Below, in pieces: positions 29,870 through 38,458 of a stretch of 56,587 nucleotides of DNA (position 1 is the first letter of the stretch; the number at the start of each line of letters is the position of its first letter). A program made the translations under genes and the position numbers. The notes under the pieces were generated by a model that had not been told where the DNA came from, did not search any database, and was given only the letters and a program-made list of their open reading frames with translations. This DNA is from an uncultured SAR86 cluster bacterium (GTDB lineage Bacteria > Pseudomonadota > Gammaproteobacteria > Magnimaribacterales > D2472): positions 1 through 56,587 of the forward strand of contig CACELG010000006.1 in the NCBI GenBank assembly GCA_902560315.1, read 5' to 3'.

Positions 29870-30808
29870 TTATCTTAAAACCTCTTCTTTAGGTCCTATA
29901 TGTTTTTGGTTTCGTTCTTTGGCTAAATCAACCTGCTTTTGTCTGCTCTTATATCTTAATTTTTGTTCTTCTGATGTTTTATCAAAACATTCTGGGCAAG
30001 CAACTCCACGAATATACTTTTTAGATTTTTTGTCATTATCAGTTATAGGCATTCTACATCCATGACACATATCATAGGTACCTTGAGACAAATCATGTTT
30101 AACTGAAACCCTATCATCAAATACAAAACACTCACCCTGCCATCTGCTTTTCTCTTTTGATACAGACTCAAAGTATTTTAATATTCCTCCCTTAAGATGG
30201 TATACATTCTTAAAACCTTTTTCTTTCATTAAAGAAGATGCCTTTTCGCATCTAATACCACCAGTACAAAACATTGCTATATTTTTATTATTTTTTTCAT
30301 GAGCAGTGAATTTGTTTTTTTTTAACCACTTTGGGAATTCTCTAAACTTAGTTGTATTAGGATTTAAAGAATTTTTAAATGTTCCTATGGAATATTCATA
30401 GTTATTTCTAGTATCAATAATAATGGTATTTTTATCATCAATAAGATCGTTCCAATTTTCTGGCTCTACATATTCTCCAGCTGATTTAGTTGGGTCTATT
30501 GATTTATCGCCTATGGTAACGATTTCTTCTTTTAATTTAACTTTAAGTCTTACAAACGGATTTTTATCTGATGAAGAATATTTAATATCTAAATCATCAA
30601 ACCCCTTATAGCTCTTAATATAATTTAAAGCTTTTGAAAGATTTTCATTATTAGATGAAGAGATTGTCCCATTAATACCTTCATCGCCAACTAATATTGT
30701 TCCATAAATAGAAAATTGTTTTAATTTTTTACGAATTTCATTATGGAAACTCAATGAATCAAGCACTTCTGTAAATTTATATAAGGCAGCAACTTTATAC
30801 ATAAACAT
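29870..30808 (-). CDS. trhO: tRNA uridine(34) hydroxylase TrhO
   Basis: TrhO makes 5-hydroxyuridine at the wobble position of tRNAs, using oxygen; this is then converted to mo5U/cmo5U. The N-terminal acylphosphatase-like domain (VGDEGINGTIS) is followed by a rhodanese domain with catalytic Cys181 in MFCTGGIRCEKA. A C-terminal cysteine-rich segment (MCHGCRMP ... ACPEC) is typical. Length is 312 residues; Met1 or Met3 can be the start. It begins only 6 bp after the encoded CCA end of tRNA-Arg, and tRNA-Pro(TGG), a known class of cmo5U target, is just upstream. Confidence 0.94.
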   Translation of the reverse strand: MFMYKVAALYKFTEVLDSLSFHNEIRKKLKQFSIYGTILVGDEGINGTISSSNNENLSKALNYIKSYKGFDDLDIKYSSSDKNPFVRLKVKLKEEIVTIGDKSIDPTKSAGEYVEPENWNDLIDDKNTIIIDTRNNYEYSIGTFKNSLNPNTTKFREFPKWLKKNKFTAHEKNNKNIAMFCTGGIRCEKASSLMKEKGFKNVYHLKGGILKYFESVSKEKSRWQGECFVFDDRVSVKHDLSQGTYDMCHGCRMPITDNDKKSKKYIRGVACPECFDKTSEEQKLRYKSRQKQVDLAKERNQKHIGPKEEVLR

Positions 30809-30814
30809 TAAAAA

Positions 30815-30891
<77 letters not shown>

Positions 30892-30892
30892 T

Positions 30893-30969
30893 TGGTCGGG
30901 GTAGTAAGATTCGAACTTACGACCACTCGCTCCCAAAGCGAGTGCGCTACCAGACTGCGCTATACCCCG
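30893..30969 (-). tRNA. tRNA-Pro (TGG)
   Basis: The minus strand gives a 77-nt cloverleaf. The acceptor CGGGGTA pairs with TACCCCG, with C1-G72 characteristic of bacterial tRNA-Pro, and CCA is encoded. The anticodon stem CTCGC/GCGAG encloses TTTGGGA, anticodon TGG. It is the first gene of a minus-strand run tRNA-Pro, tRNA-Arg, trhO. A weak TTGCTT-N17-TAATAT promoter-like pair lies in the 79-bp gap to divergent folD. Confidence 0.97.
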
Positions 30970-31048
30970 AGGGTGCAAATATTAAAGTTTATATAATAAA
31001 TAAGCAATCTTCGTGGGCATAAATATTAATTAATGAGATAATATTAGC

Positions 31049-31891
31049 ATGTCAGCATTAAAATTAGATGGAAAAAATTTATCAGCAATTTCAGAGGATT
31101 CTATAAAAAATAGGGTTTCTGATTTGTTGAAGAAAAGTATAAACCCAACACTAGCAACAATTTTAGTTGGGGCTGATCCTGCATCTGAGACTTATGTAAA
31201 AATGAAAAGAAATACGTGCGCAAGGGTTGGCATGAAATCTATTGCTGTTGAACTCCCAGAGAATACTACCACTGAAGAGTTGCTAGATAAAATTCAAGAG
31301 CTTAACAATGACGAAAATGTTCATGGCATATTATTACAACATCCCGTTCCTACTCAAATAGATGAAAGAAAGTGTTTTGATGCTATTGACGTAAAAAAGG
31401 ATGTAGATGGAGTTACATGTCTTGGTTTTGGTAATATGAGTATGGGTATAGATGCTTATGGGTCATGTACACCAGCAGGTATAATTAGGCTAATTGAGCA
31501 TTATAAAATTGATGTACAAGGTTTAAATGCAGTTGTAGTTGGCAGAAGTCCTATTCTTGGAAAACCGATGGCGATGATGCTTCTAAATTTAAATGCTACT
31601 GTAACTATTTGTCATTCAAGAACACAAAATATTGATACTATTATTAAAAATGCTGATTTAATAGTAGGCGCAGTTGGGATTCCGAAATTTATAAAATCAA
31701 ATTGGATTAAAAAAGAGGCTATTGTTATAGACGCTGGCTATCACCCAGAGAAGTGTGGGGATATAGACTTAGACGGAATAGAAGATATTGCTAGTGCCTT
31801 TACCCCAGTTCCAGGAGGTGTAGGACCAATGACTATAAATACTTTGATACTGCAAACTCTTCAATCTGCTGAAAAAAGCTTAGCAAATTAA
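31049..31891 (+). CDS. folD: Methylene-THF dehydrogenase / methenyl-THF cyclohydrolase
   Basis: FolD interconverts 5,10-methylene- and 10-formyl-tetrahydrofolate in one-carbon metabolism, supplying purN further along. The 280 residues contain [14 protein letters not shown] with the catalytic Tyr/Lys pair, the cofactor-binding block [18 protein letters not shown] and the C-terminal signature [10 protein letters not shown]. The substrate loop reads LQHPVPTQI where most homologues have a leucine-rich version. It is a single-gene unit divergent from the tRNAs and converging on the DUF4389 gene with a 4-bp overlap. Confidence 0.96.
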   Translation: MSALKLDGKNLSAISEDSIKNRVSDLLKKSINPTLATILVGADPASETYVKMKRNTCARVGMKSIAVELPENTTTEELLDKIQELNNDENVHGILLQHPVPTQIDERKCFDAIDVKKDVDGVTCLGFGNMSMGIDAYGSCTPAGIIRLIEHYKIDVQGLNAVVVGRSPILGKPMAMMLLNLNATVTICHSRTQNIDTIIKNADLIVGAVGIPKFIKSNWIKKEAIVIDAGYHPEKCGDIDLDGIEDIASAFTPVPGGVGPMTINTLILQTLQSAEKSLAN

Positions 31892-32241
31892 TTTTCTTTT
31901 TGTTCTGATGTTATATCTTCATTTTCTGATAATACTTCCTCTGTCTCATCAGCTTCAATTATAATCTCTTCATCAGAATTATTTTTGAATGGAAATGGTT
32001 TTTCTTCCGTTTGGAATAATAAAAAAGCTAAAGAATCATCAAAAAATTCAATAATATAAGAATTTATATTTGCTATGGAAATGTTCACTTTGGATGTGAA
32101 TAGAACAAAAAGAAATTGAATAAATGCCAGTCCAATTGCAATTGTTAAAGCAAAATTAATTACAAAAGCATAAAGAACCATAAATAAAAATCTAACCCAT
32201 TTGCTAGTTTTTAATATTTCGTCTTTATTAATAGTTTCCAT
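31888..32241 (-). CDS. DUF4389 membrane protein
   Basis: This is a small inner-membrane protein (117 residues) of unknown function. The N-terminal helix region [19 protein letters not shown] is followed by a second hydrophobic stretch ([12 protein letters not shown]) and then an amphipathic part ending in EEKPFPF, the pattern I associate with DUF4389. The C-terminal 35 residues are highly acidic and probably disordered. It starts 3 bp after gpsA on the same strand. Confidence 0.75.
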   Translation of the reverse strand: METINKDEILKTSKWVRFLFMVLYAFVINFALTIAIGLAFIQFLFVLFTSKVNISIANINSYIIEFFDDSLAFLLFQTEEKPFPFKNNSDEEIIIEADETEEVLSENEDITSEQKEN

Positions 32242-32244
32242 AAT

Positions 32245-33255
32245 CTAATGTTTAAATTCTACATCAACTTCATGAGGATTATTTAGCAAATCATCAATTA
32301 TTGATTCAGGTGATGCTTCTTTATAAATTATATTATACATTGATTCAACAAGAGGCATTTTAATATTAAGCCTTGATGATTCATTTCTTACAATCTCAAG
32401 GGTTCTAACTCCTTCAGCGACTTGGCCAACTTTATTTTTTGCTTCTAATAAGGTCATTCCTGAGCCTATGTTAAATCCAAGCTGATAATTACGAGATAAA
32501 TTAGACATGCATGTAGCAACCAAGTCCCCCATTCCTGATAAACCGAGAAATGTTATTGGATTAGCTCCTTTCGCTACAGCAAATCTACTCATCTCAGCCA
32601 TACTTCTGGTTAGTATCAATCCTATAGCATTTTCACCAACTTCAAGAGATTCTGCCATACCACATACAACTGCATAAATATTTTTTAAAGCCCCAGCAAG
32701 CTCTACTCCTTGCATATCTTTGCTTGAATATATCTTGAAATGTTTAGAAGATAGAGCAGACTTTACTTTAATCAATAAATCATCATCTGAACTTGCAATA
32801 ACAGTTCCAGCAAGCTTATTTTCAGCTATTTCTTTAGCTAAGTTTGGTCCACTTAAAACTCCAATTTTATTTTTTATTTTTAATGAAATAATCTCAGATA
32901 GAGATCTATAAGGATTATCTAGAATGCCTTTTGTACATGAAATTATAAAAGAATCAGGATCTATAAAATCAGATATTCTATCTACAATCTTCTCGAAAAT
33001 AATACTTGGTGTTGCAATAAAGATAATTTCAGCATTCTCAAGAACTTCATTTAAATTATCTGAAGCCACAATATTTTCAGATAGTTTTAATTCTGGATGA
33101 TAAGAAGTATTTGCACCCTCTGAATTAATTCTTAAAGCTTGGTCTGAATCTCTAACCCAAAGAGAAACATTGAATCCATTAGATGCTGCAAGATTTGCTA
33201 GCACTGTTCCAAAGCTCCCACCTCCAAGAACTGCTACTTTATTTAATGAGATCAT
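32245..33255 (-). CDS. gpsA: Glycerol-3-phosphate dehydrogenase [NAD(P)+]
   Basis: GpsA reduces dihydroxyacetone phosphate to sn-glycerol-3-phosphate, the phospholipid backbone precursor. The 336 residues have the dinucleotide motif GGGSFG near residue 11, the block SGPNLAKEIAENKLAG, the catalytic lysine region VELAGALKNIYAVVCGMAE and the substrate-binding GLSGMGDLVATC with SRNYQLG. It lies between DUF4149 (11 bp upstream) and DUF4389 (3 bp downstream), all probably in one transcript that may also include upstream tRNAs. Confidence 0.97.
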   Translation of the reverse strand: MISLNKVAVLGGGSFGTVLANLAASNGFNVSLWVRDSDQALRINSEGANTSYHPELKLSENIVASDNLNEVLENAEIIFIATPSIIFEKIVDRISDFIDPDSFIISCTKGILDNPYRSLSEIISLKIKNKIGVLSGPNLAKEIAENKLAGTVIASSDDDLLIKVKSALSSKHFKIYSSKDMQGVELAGALKNIYAVVCGMAESLEVGENAIGLILTRSMAEMSRFAVAKGANPITFLGLSGMGDLVATCMSNLSRNYQLGFNIGSGMTLLEAKNKVGQVAEGVRTLEIVRNESSRLNIKMPLVESMYNIIYKEASPESIIDDLLNNPHEVDVEFKH

Positions 33256-33266
33256 CTATGTAATTA

Positions 33267-33674
33267 TTATAAAGTGGTCACTCTAAAAATTTGCATTATT
33301 GCAATGACCATAATAACCAAAGTATTAAAAACACTTAAATTATGAAGCCATTTAAACAAATTATCCCATCCCCTATCTCTAGCGATGTTAGTTAAAGGTA
33401 TAATTATGTAACCTAAAAAAGAAAAGAATACTGCAATGATAGCTGCGTATATATCAAATGTTTTAAAAAACAAATACGATATTAATAAAGCAAGTAGAGT
33501 TATTAAAAAAAGAAGCAAGTAATATCTTGGAAAAATTTTTCTTAAAAATTTTGATGCATTCTCATTATCTAAGACCTTAAAAACTACAGGAGCTGTCAAA
33601 AGCACTTGAGCAAAAATTATTCCCAATACCAGTGAATAACAAAGTATCAACAAACTTATAATTAATGTATTCAT
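33267..33674 (-). CDS. DUF4149 membrane protein
   Basis: This is an integral membrane protein of 135 residues with about four hydrophobic segments. The middle AFVFFSF-like region (AAIIAVFFSFLGYIIIPLTN) and the loop DRGWDNLFKWLHNLSVFNTL, with a Trp-Leu-His stretch, agree with the TMEM205-like DUF4149 family. The function is unknown. It starts 13 bp past the CCA end of tRNA-Asp and precedes gpsA. Confidence 0.7.
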   Translation of the reverse strand: MNTLIISLLILCYSLVLGIIFAQVLLTAPVVFKVLDNENASKFLRKIFPRYYLLLFLITLLALLISYLFFKTFDIYAAIIAVFFSFLGYIIIPLTNIARDRGWDNLFKWLHNLSVFNTLVIMVIAIMQIFRVTTL

Positions 33675-33687
33675 ATCTATCTATTAA

Positions 33688-33762
33688 TGGCGGTCCGACG
33701 GGGAATCGAACCCCGAACGCCGCCGTGACAGGGCGGAATTATAACCGTTTAACTACCGGACC
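33688..33762 (-). tRNA. tRNA-Asp (GTC)
   Basis: The minus strand gives a 75-nt cloverleaf. The acceptor GGTCCGG pairs with TCGGACC with one G-T pair, and CCA is encoded. The anticodon stem CCGCC/GGCGG encloses CTGTCAC, anticodon GTC. The D-loop is short, which explains the length of 75. It is the second tRNA of a Val-Asp pair, 48 bp apart. Confidence 0.96.
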
Positions 33763-33810
33763 ACTTTCAAGGTTGCATATTATATGTTCTATATAAAAGT
33801 TCAACCTAAA

Positions 33811-33887
33811 TGGTGGGTGATGACAGGTTCGAACTGCCGACCCTCTCGGTGTAAACGAGATGCTCTACCAAACTGAGCTAATCACCC
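33811..33887 (-). tRNA. tRNA-Val (TAC)
   Basis: The minus strand gives a 77-nt cloverleaf. The acceptor GGGTGAT pairs with ATCACCC and CCA is encoded. The anticodon stem TCTCG/CGAGA encloses TTTACAC, anticodon TAC. tRNA-Val(UAC) is another typical cmo5U tRNA and so a likely substrate of TrhO. It lies 66 bp downstream of the EamA transporter gene. Confidence 0.97.
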
Positions 33888-33915
33888 TAACCTTCTTAAT
33901 TCGCATTTAAGGGTG

Positions 33916-33934
33916 CTAATAATACTATTATTAG
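33916..33934. repeat. Perfect AT-rich palindrome upstream of tRNA-Val
   Basis: CTAATAATA and TATTATTAG are perfect 9-bp arms around a single central base. An A-run follows on the plus strand. It lies between the EamA transporter stop and the 5' end of tRNA-Val. It lacks the G+C-rich stem of an intrinsic terminator; it could overlap a tRNA promoter (TATTAT) or be a protein site. Confidence 0.5.
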
Positions 33935-33953
33935 AAAAAAATAACATTATTTG

Positions 33954-34850
33954 TTAGGTTTGTTTTTGTTGATTTCCAGTTAAATTAATTCTTGCTAAAT
34001 AGATACCAAAAAGTGCAACAAATACAAATATAATTTGAGTTATATTTAAAATTTCACCAAATATAAATGCAGCTAAAATAGTTGCTGTAATGGGTTGCAT
34101 TAAAAGTCCAATAGATCCTTCTGAAGCAGAAATTTTTCCAATTCCATGAGTAATTAAATATTGACCTCCAAATTGACATAAAACTGCAAGTAGTAATAAA
34201 TTTATCCATTCAAACGAAGTGGATGGAATCATATTTCCACCTTGAATAAGCATTGGAATTATTGAAAATAAACAACAAAATAATGTTGTATAAAAAATTA
34301 TGTTTAAGGAATTTTCTTTACCTAGTTTTGCAATTATCAATAAATACACTCCATAAAAAAAAGCTGCAATCAAACAGAGTATGTCACCAATAACTCTCCC
34401 AGTAGCATAATTATTTGAAAAATAAATTAACCCTAGTATTCCAATATAAGTAATCAAGAAAGATACAACAAAACTCCTTGAAAGTTTTTCCCTAAAAAAT
34501 ATATAACCAAGAATAGCTACAAAGACTGGGGAAGAATTAACTATTATAGTTGCATTAGATACAGATGTTATATTCATACTGTAATGCCAAAGAGTTAAAT
34601 CAGTTGTAAATGCTAAAGATGCTAGCGCAGCAAAAAAAATTGTTTTACTGTCATTTACAGTGAACTTAAATTTTTTATTTAATCTTATATTTAGTAAAAA
34701 TAAAAAAGGTATAGCTAGCAACATCCTATAAAAACTAATTGCTGATGATGACAACATGCTCCACTTAACAAAAATTGGTGCAAAGCCAATTAGTACTGCT
34801 CCAAGTGTGAGGATAAGAAAGTGATTTGTTCGCTGAAAATTAGTTTTCAT
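33954..34850 (-). CDS. EamA/DMT family transporter
   Basis: This inner-membrane protein of 298 residues has about ten transmembrane segments in two EamA repeats. The first repeat begins LILTLGAVLIGFAPIFVKWS and includes SNATIIVNSSPVFVAILGY, and the second begins near GDILCLIAAFFYGVYLLIIA and includes GSIGLLMQPITATILAAFIFGE. These are typical of drug/metabolite exporters. The substrate is not predictable. It is divergent from xseA with 17 bp between starts. Confidence 0.92.
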   Translation of the reverse strand: MKTNFQRTNHFLILTLGAVLIGFAPIFVKWSMLSSSAISFYRMLLAIPFLFLLNIRLNKKFKFTVNDSKTIFFAALASLAFTTDLTLWHYSMNITSVSNATIIVNSSPVFVAILGYIFFREKLSRSFVVSFLITYIGILGLIYFSNNYATGRVIGDILCLIAAFFYGVYLLIIAKLGKENSLNIIFYTTLFCCLFSIIPMLIQGGNMIPSTSFEWINLLLLAVLCQFGGQYLITHGIGKISASEGSIGLLMQPITATILAAFIFGEILNITQIIFVFVALFGIYLARINLTGNQQKQT

Positions 34851-34867
34851 AAAGTTATACTTTCAAT

Positions 34868-36232
34868 ATGACTAGTAACATTGTAGTGCAGAATGATGAA
34901 ATTATCTCAGTAGGCGAACTAAATAAATCTGCAAAATATTTATTAGAAAATAACTTCGACAATGTTTCTGTAGTTGGTGAAATATCAAATCTTTCAAGAC
35001 CCAGTTCAGGGCATATCTACTTCACATTGAAGGATGAGGAAGGAGCAATAAGATGCGCAATGTTCAAAAACCAAAATATGAAATTAAATTTTTCACCTGA
35101 AAATGGAGATCAGTGTGTGCTTAAGGGCCAAGTTAGTATTTATGCTCCGCGAGGTGACTATCAATTAATAGTAAAAACTATTGAGCCTGCAGGTGCTGGA
35201 AATCTAATGCAACAATTTGAAAAGCTAAAAAATAAACTTAAAAATGAGGGATTATTTAGTTTGGATAATAAAGTAGATATACCTATCTCACCTAATCACA
35301 TTGGGGTTGTAACTTCATCATCAACTGCTGCATTTCAAGATATTATTTCAACTGTTAAAAGAAGAGCACCAAATTCTAAAATTTCATTAAGTGATGCCAT
35401 AGTTCAGGGTGACAATGCCCACGTCAGTATTATTAATGCGCTAAATAGAATAATTTTGTACAACGAGAAAAATCCTAGTAATAAAATTGATGTCGTCATT
35501 CTTGCTAGAGGCGGCGGTTCAATAGAAGATCTTTGGTGCTTTAATAATGAAGATTTGGCAAGAGAAATTTTTTCATACCCAATTCCAATCATATCTGGAG
35601 TTGGTCATGAAATTGATTTTACTATTTGTGACTTTGTTTGCGATATTCGAGTTCCTACTCCAACAGCATCTGCAGAGCTTGTCACTGAATTTAATTTTAA
35701 ACTCGTTGATAAGTTAGACGAATTTAAATTAAGGATAAATAAAAACATAAGAGCTTTTATTGAAGACTTAAAACAAAATCTAGATTTTAATCGATCAAGA
35801 TTAAAAGATCCTTTGTCCTTATTGAGAGAGAAAAATCAATATTTAGATAGTTTGGACCTAAGAATGCAGACACAGCAAAAATCAATAATTAGTCATAAAA
35901 AGAATCAAATTGAAAAAATTGATTCTCAGATTAGTTTTAACAATCCAATTAGAAAATTAGATCTTATAAAAAATAAATTTACCCAAGTCCATGAAAGACT
36001 TCATAGAAATATCAATGAAAAAATAATGCTAAATAAAAATTTAGTTGATAAATTACTTAAAAATATAGAAATACTCAGTCCATTATCAATATTAGATAGA
36101 GGATATGCGATTGTTACTAATAGCAAAGGTGAAGCAATAAAGTCTTTCACAGATGTCAGCAAAGGAGAAATTTTAAAAACTAGATTAAATGAAGGCTCTC
36201 TTGATGTTGAAGTAATAAAAAATGAAAAATAA
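34868..36232 (+). CDS. xseA: Exodeoxyribonuclease VII large subunit
   Basis: XseA degrades single-stranded DNA together with the small subunit XseB, which is not in this window. The 454 residues start with an OB-fold domain (VVGEISNLSRPSSGHIYFTL, GAIRCAMFK). The catalytic core follows (GVVTSSSTAAFQDII, VVILARGGGSIEDLWCFN, PIISGVGHEIDFTICDFV), then a long coiled-coil region (about 275-400) and a C-terminal region LSPLSILDRGYAIV. It overlaps the M23 peptidase gene by 11 bp. Confidence 0.96.
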   Translation: MTSNIVVQNDEIISVGELNKSAKYLLENNFDNVSVVGEISNLSRPSSGHIYFTLKDEEGAIRCAMFKNQNMKLNFSPENGDQCVLKGQVSIYAPRGDYQLIVKTIEPAGAGNLMQQFEKLKNKLKNEGLFSLDNKVDIPISPNHIGVVTSSSTAAFQDIISTVKRRAPNSKISLSDAIVQGDNAHVSIINALNRIILYNEKNPSNKIDVVILARGGGSIEDLWCFNNEDLAREIFSYPIPIISGVGHEIDFTICDFVCDIRVPTPTASAELVTEFNFKLVDKLDEFKLRINKNIRAFIEDLKQNLDFNRSRLKDPLSLLREKNQYLDSLDLRMQTQQKSIISHKKNQIEKIDSQISFNNPIRKLDLIKNKFTQVHERLHRNINEKIMLNKNLVDKLLKNIEILSPLSILDRGYAIVTNSKGEAIKSFTDVSKGEILKTRLNEGSLDVEVIKNEK

Positions 36233-37007
36233 GATTAAAAATTTTTGTCTTTGTTACATATGTTTAATTTCATTTTCCATTAATGCAGAAAGATTTGGAG
36301 ATCCTGGCGAAATAATTGCTGTAAAAGCTTCGGGTGATGATATTGATAAATATTTAACAGTCGAAATTAATGAATCTCTTTATAAATTAATACCACTGCC
36401 ATTCGAAAAACAAAATGAATCAATATATGTTGATGATGAAAAAATAAATATTAATCAAAAAGACTTTGGTGAATCTAGAATTACTATTGAAAATAATTCG
36501 ATGGTTAATCTAAGTAAAGAAGATTCTGACAGGGCTTTCAAAGAATCTAAAATTATACAAAAAGCACTTAATAACTATTCAAAATTTTTAGTGCCTGATT
36601 TAAATTTTATGAATCCGGTTAAGGGGATTATCTCAAGCAGATATGGTAAAAAGAGATATATAAATAACCAACCCAGGTCTCCACATTTATCTTTGGATAT
36701 TGCTGCAGCCGAGGGAACAAAAATTGTGACTCCTACAAAAGGTAGAGTAATTTTAGTAGGTGATTTCTTTTATGCAGGAAATTACATAATAATAGATCAT
36801 GGTTATGGCTTATTAACTTCATATAGTCATTTATCAAAAATATTTGTCGAGGAAAATCAAATTGTTACCAAGGGTGAAAAAATAGGTGAAGTTGGTTCAA
36901 CTGGACGAGTAACGGGGCCCCATCTTCATTGGACTGTATACTTAAATAAGGTAAGAATTAATCCAGAATCATTAATTAAAGAGGATTATTTAGAAAGCCT
37001 TCTTTAA
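36222..37007 (+). CDS. M23 family metallopeptidase (peptidoglycan endopeptidase)
   Basis: This LytM-type protein has a signal peptide (ends SINA, residue 22) and acts in the periplasm on peptide crosslinks. The N-terminal half is an all-beta accessory region; the catalytic domain spans about 125-255. The zinc ligands are complete: His155 and Asp159 (PHLSLDIA) and His236 in GPHLHW, with His203 (YSHL) and His234 also conserved, so it should be an active hydrolase rather than an EnvC/NlpD-type activator. It overlaps xseA by 11 bp and converges on the TlpA-like gene with an 18-bp overlap. Confidence 0.93.
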   Translation: MKNKIKNFCLCYICLISFSINAERFGDPGEIIAVKASGDDIDKYLTVEINESLYKLIPLPFEKQNESIYVDDEKININQKDFGESRITIENNSMVNLSKEDSDRAFKESKIIQKALNNYSKFLVPDLNFMNPVKGIISSRYGKKRYINNQPRSPHLSLDIAAAEGTKIVTPTKGRVILVGDFFYAGNYIIIDHGYGLLTSYSHLSKIFVEENQIVTKGEKIGEVGSTGRVTGPHLHWTVYLNKVRINPESLIKEDYLESLL

Positions 37008-37442
37008 ATCAGAAAAAATTACATTTAAATCGTCTTTTGTTTGAGGTCTAAATAGTGACAATGCAAGATTACCATCTGGGTTTATGAAGAATGTAGCTGG
37101 AACGGCTGGCGGAGTTTGAATGCCCCATATGTCTCTTGGGTGCGTAACTATTGAAGGGACTTCTATATTAAACTTTTTAGCTACAGGTTTCAGATCATCC
37201 TCATCAAGCTGATCAAAATTAAAAGTGAAGACTAAAAGATCATTATTTTCTTTTGCAAACTCATTAAGCTCTGGTATTTCCTTAATACATGGTGCACACC
37301 AATCAGCCCAATAGTTTATAACAATCCAATTGCCATTTAGTTTATCTAAATTAGTATCAGACCCATTAAAGATTTCAATGTCATTGTTCTGACAGCTTAT
37401 CACTATCAACAAGCAGAAAAGTTGTATAATTCTATTCTTCAT
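36990..37442 (-). CDS. TlpA-like thiol-disulfide oxidoreductase lipoprotein
   Basis: This periplasm-facing thioredoxin-fold protein has 150 residues. I favour the ATG at 37442 (MKNRIIQLF), giving a lipoprotein signal with VISC at Cys17; an ATG three codons upstream is possible. The redox centre WCAPC has Cys49 and Cys52. The cis-proline loop PPAVPATFFINPDG is present. It probably reduces or oxidises disulfides of envelope proteins and could receive electrons from the DsbD-like protein at 49657. It is a single-gene unit divergent from wrbA. Confidence 0.92.
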   Translation of the reverse strand: MKNRIIQLFCLLIVISCQNNDIEIFNGSDTNLDKLNGNWIVINYWADWCAPCIKEIPELNEFAKENNDLLVFTFNFDQLDEDDLKPVAKKFNIEVPSIVTHPRDIWGIQTPPAVPATFFINPDGNLALSLFRPQTKDDLNVIFSDLKKAF

Positions 37443-37478
37443 CGCGTACATAATATAATTAATACTTGAAAAGTAAAC

Positions 37479-38075
37479 ATGGAAAAGAATTTTTTATTAA
37501 TCTTATTTTATTCAGCATCTGGATCTGTAAAGAATCTAGCACACGCAATAGCTGATGGTGTTGAGGAAACTGAGATGAAAGTTAGAATTAGAACAGTCCC
37601 AAAAATATCAGCAAAAAATGAAAAAGTTGAAGCTACTGTTCCTGATTCTGGAGAAATATATTGTAATAAAGAAGATCTTATAAATTGTAGTGGCATTGCG
37701 ATAGGGTCTCCTACAAGATTCGGTTCTATTGCTTCACCACTTAAATATTTTCTTGATTCAACAGGAGACCTTTGGGCTACAAATGTACTTGAAAATAAAC
37801 CTGGAATTGCTTTTACCTCAACGGGTTCAATGCATGGAGGTCAAGAAACAACATTGAATAGTCTTATAACTTTTATGTTGCATCATGGAATGATTGTTGC
37901 TGGTACGCCTTATTCTATTGATGAACTCAATAAAACCAAATCTGGTGGAACTCCATATGGCCCATCTCATGTTGAGAGCTTTAATTCATCAAATGACTTA
38001 ACAAAGGATGAATATGAAATCGCTAGAAAAACAGGCATTCGACTGGCCGAGATAGCAATAAAAATCAATGCTTAA
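37479..38075 (+). CDS. wrbA: NAD(P)H:quinone oxidoreductase, WrbA-type flavoprotein
   Basis: WrbA is an FMN-binding flavodoxin-fold protein that reduces quinones by two electrons. The 198 residues equal the E. coli length. The FMN phosphate loop is FYSASGSVKNLA, the second block is GSPTRFGSIASPLKYFLDST, and GSMHGGQETTLNSL is the WrbA-specific third block. The C-terminal part DEYEIARKTGIRLAEIA matches the family end. It overlaps the DUF2069 gene by 8 bp, a pairing common in Gammaproteobacteria. Confidence 0.95.
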   Translation: MEKNFLLILFYSASGSVKNLAHAIADGVEETEMKVRIRTVPKISAKNEKVEATVPDSGEIYCNKEDLINCSGIAIGSPTRFGSIASPLKYFLDSTGDLWATNVLENKPGIAFTSTGSMHGGQETTLNSLITFMLHHGMIVAGTPYSIDELNKTKSGGTPYGPSHVESFNSSNDLTKDEYEIARKTGIRLAEIAIKINA

Positions 38076-38400
38076 GATACAAAATTATAAAAACCTAACT
38101 CATATTATTTTTTTAAGTCTCATTTGCACAAAACTCATAAGTGTTCAACAAGGAAGAATTGAAATCACATTATTTCTTTCATGGATAGCACCACTTCTTT
38201 TTTTTTATTTTTATATTAATATGCTTAGAATTAGAGCTTATCAGTGGTTTTGTTTTATTCTTTTAATTTATTTTCTATCTTCATCTTTAAGAGTTTTTGG
38301 TACTAATGCATATTGGCTTGATATTATGGAATTATTATTAATTTGTTCTTTGTTTACGCATATTATGTTTGGACCAAAAACAATTAAAAACATGAACTAA
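38068..38400 (+). CDS. DUF2069 membrane protein
   Basis: This is an integral membrane protein of 110 residues with about four transmembrane segments. The central RAYQWFCFILLIYFLSSSLR is the characteristic DUF2069 block. The function is unknown. Overlap with wrbA by 8 bp indicates cotranslation, and this pair is conserved in other Gammaproteobacteria. sppA follows after 58 bp. Confidence 0.8.
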   Translation: MLKIQNYKNLTHIIFLSLICTKLISVQQGRIEITLFLSWIAPLLFFYFYINMLRIRAYQWFCFILLIYFLSSSLRVFGTNAYWLDIMELLLICSLFTHIMFGPKTIKNMN

Positions 38401-38458
38401 AATGCGTTTACTTAATCAAAGTAATAACATATCATCATATTCCTTTTTGGAGAATTAA

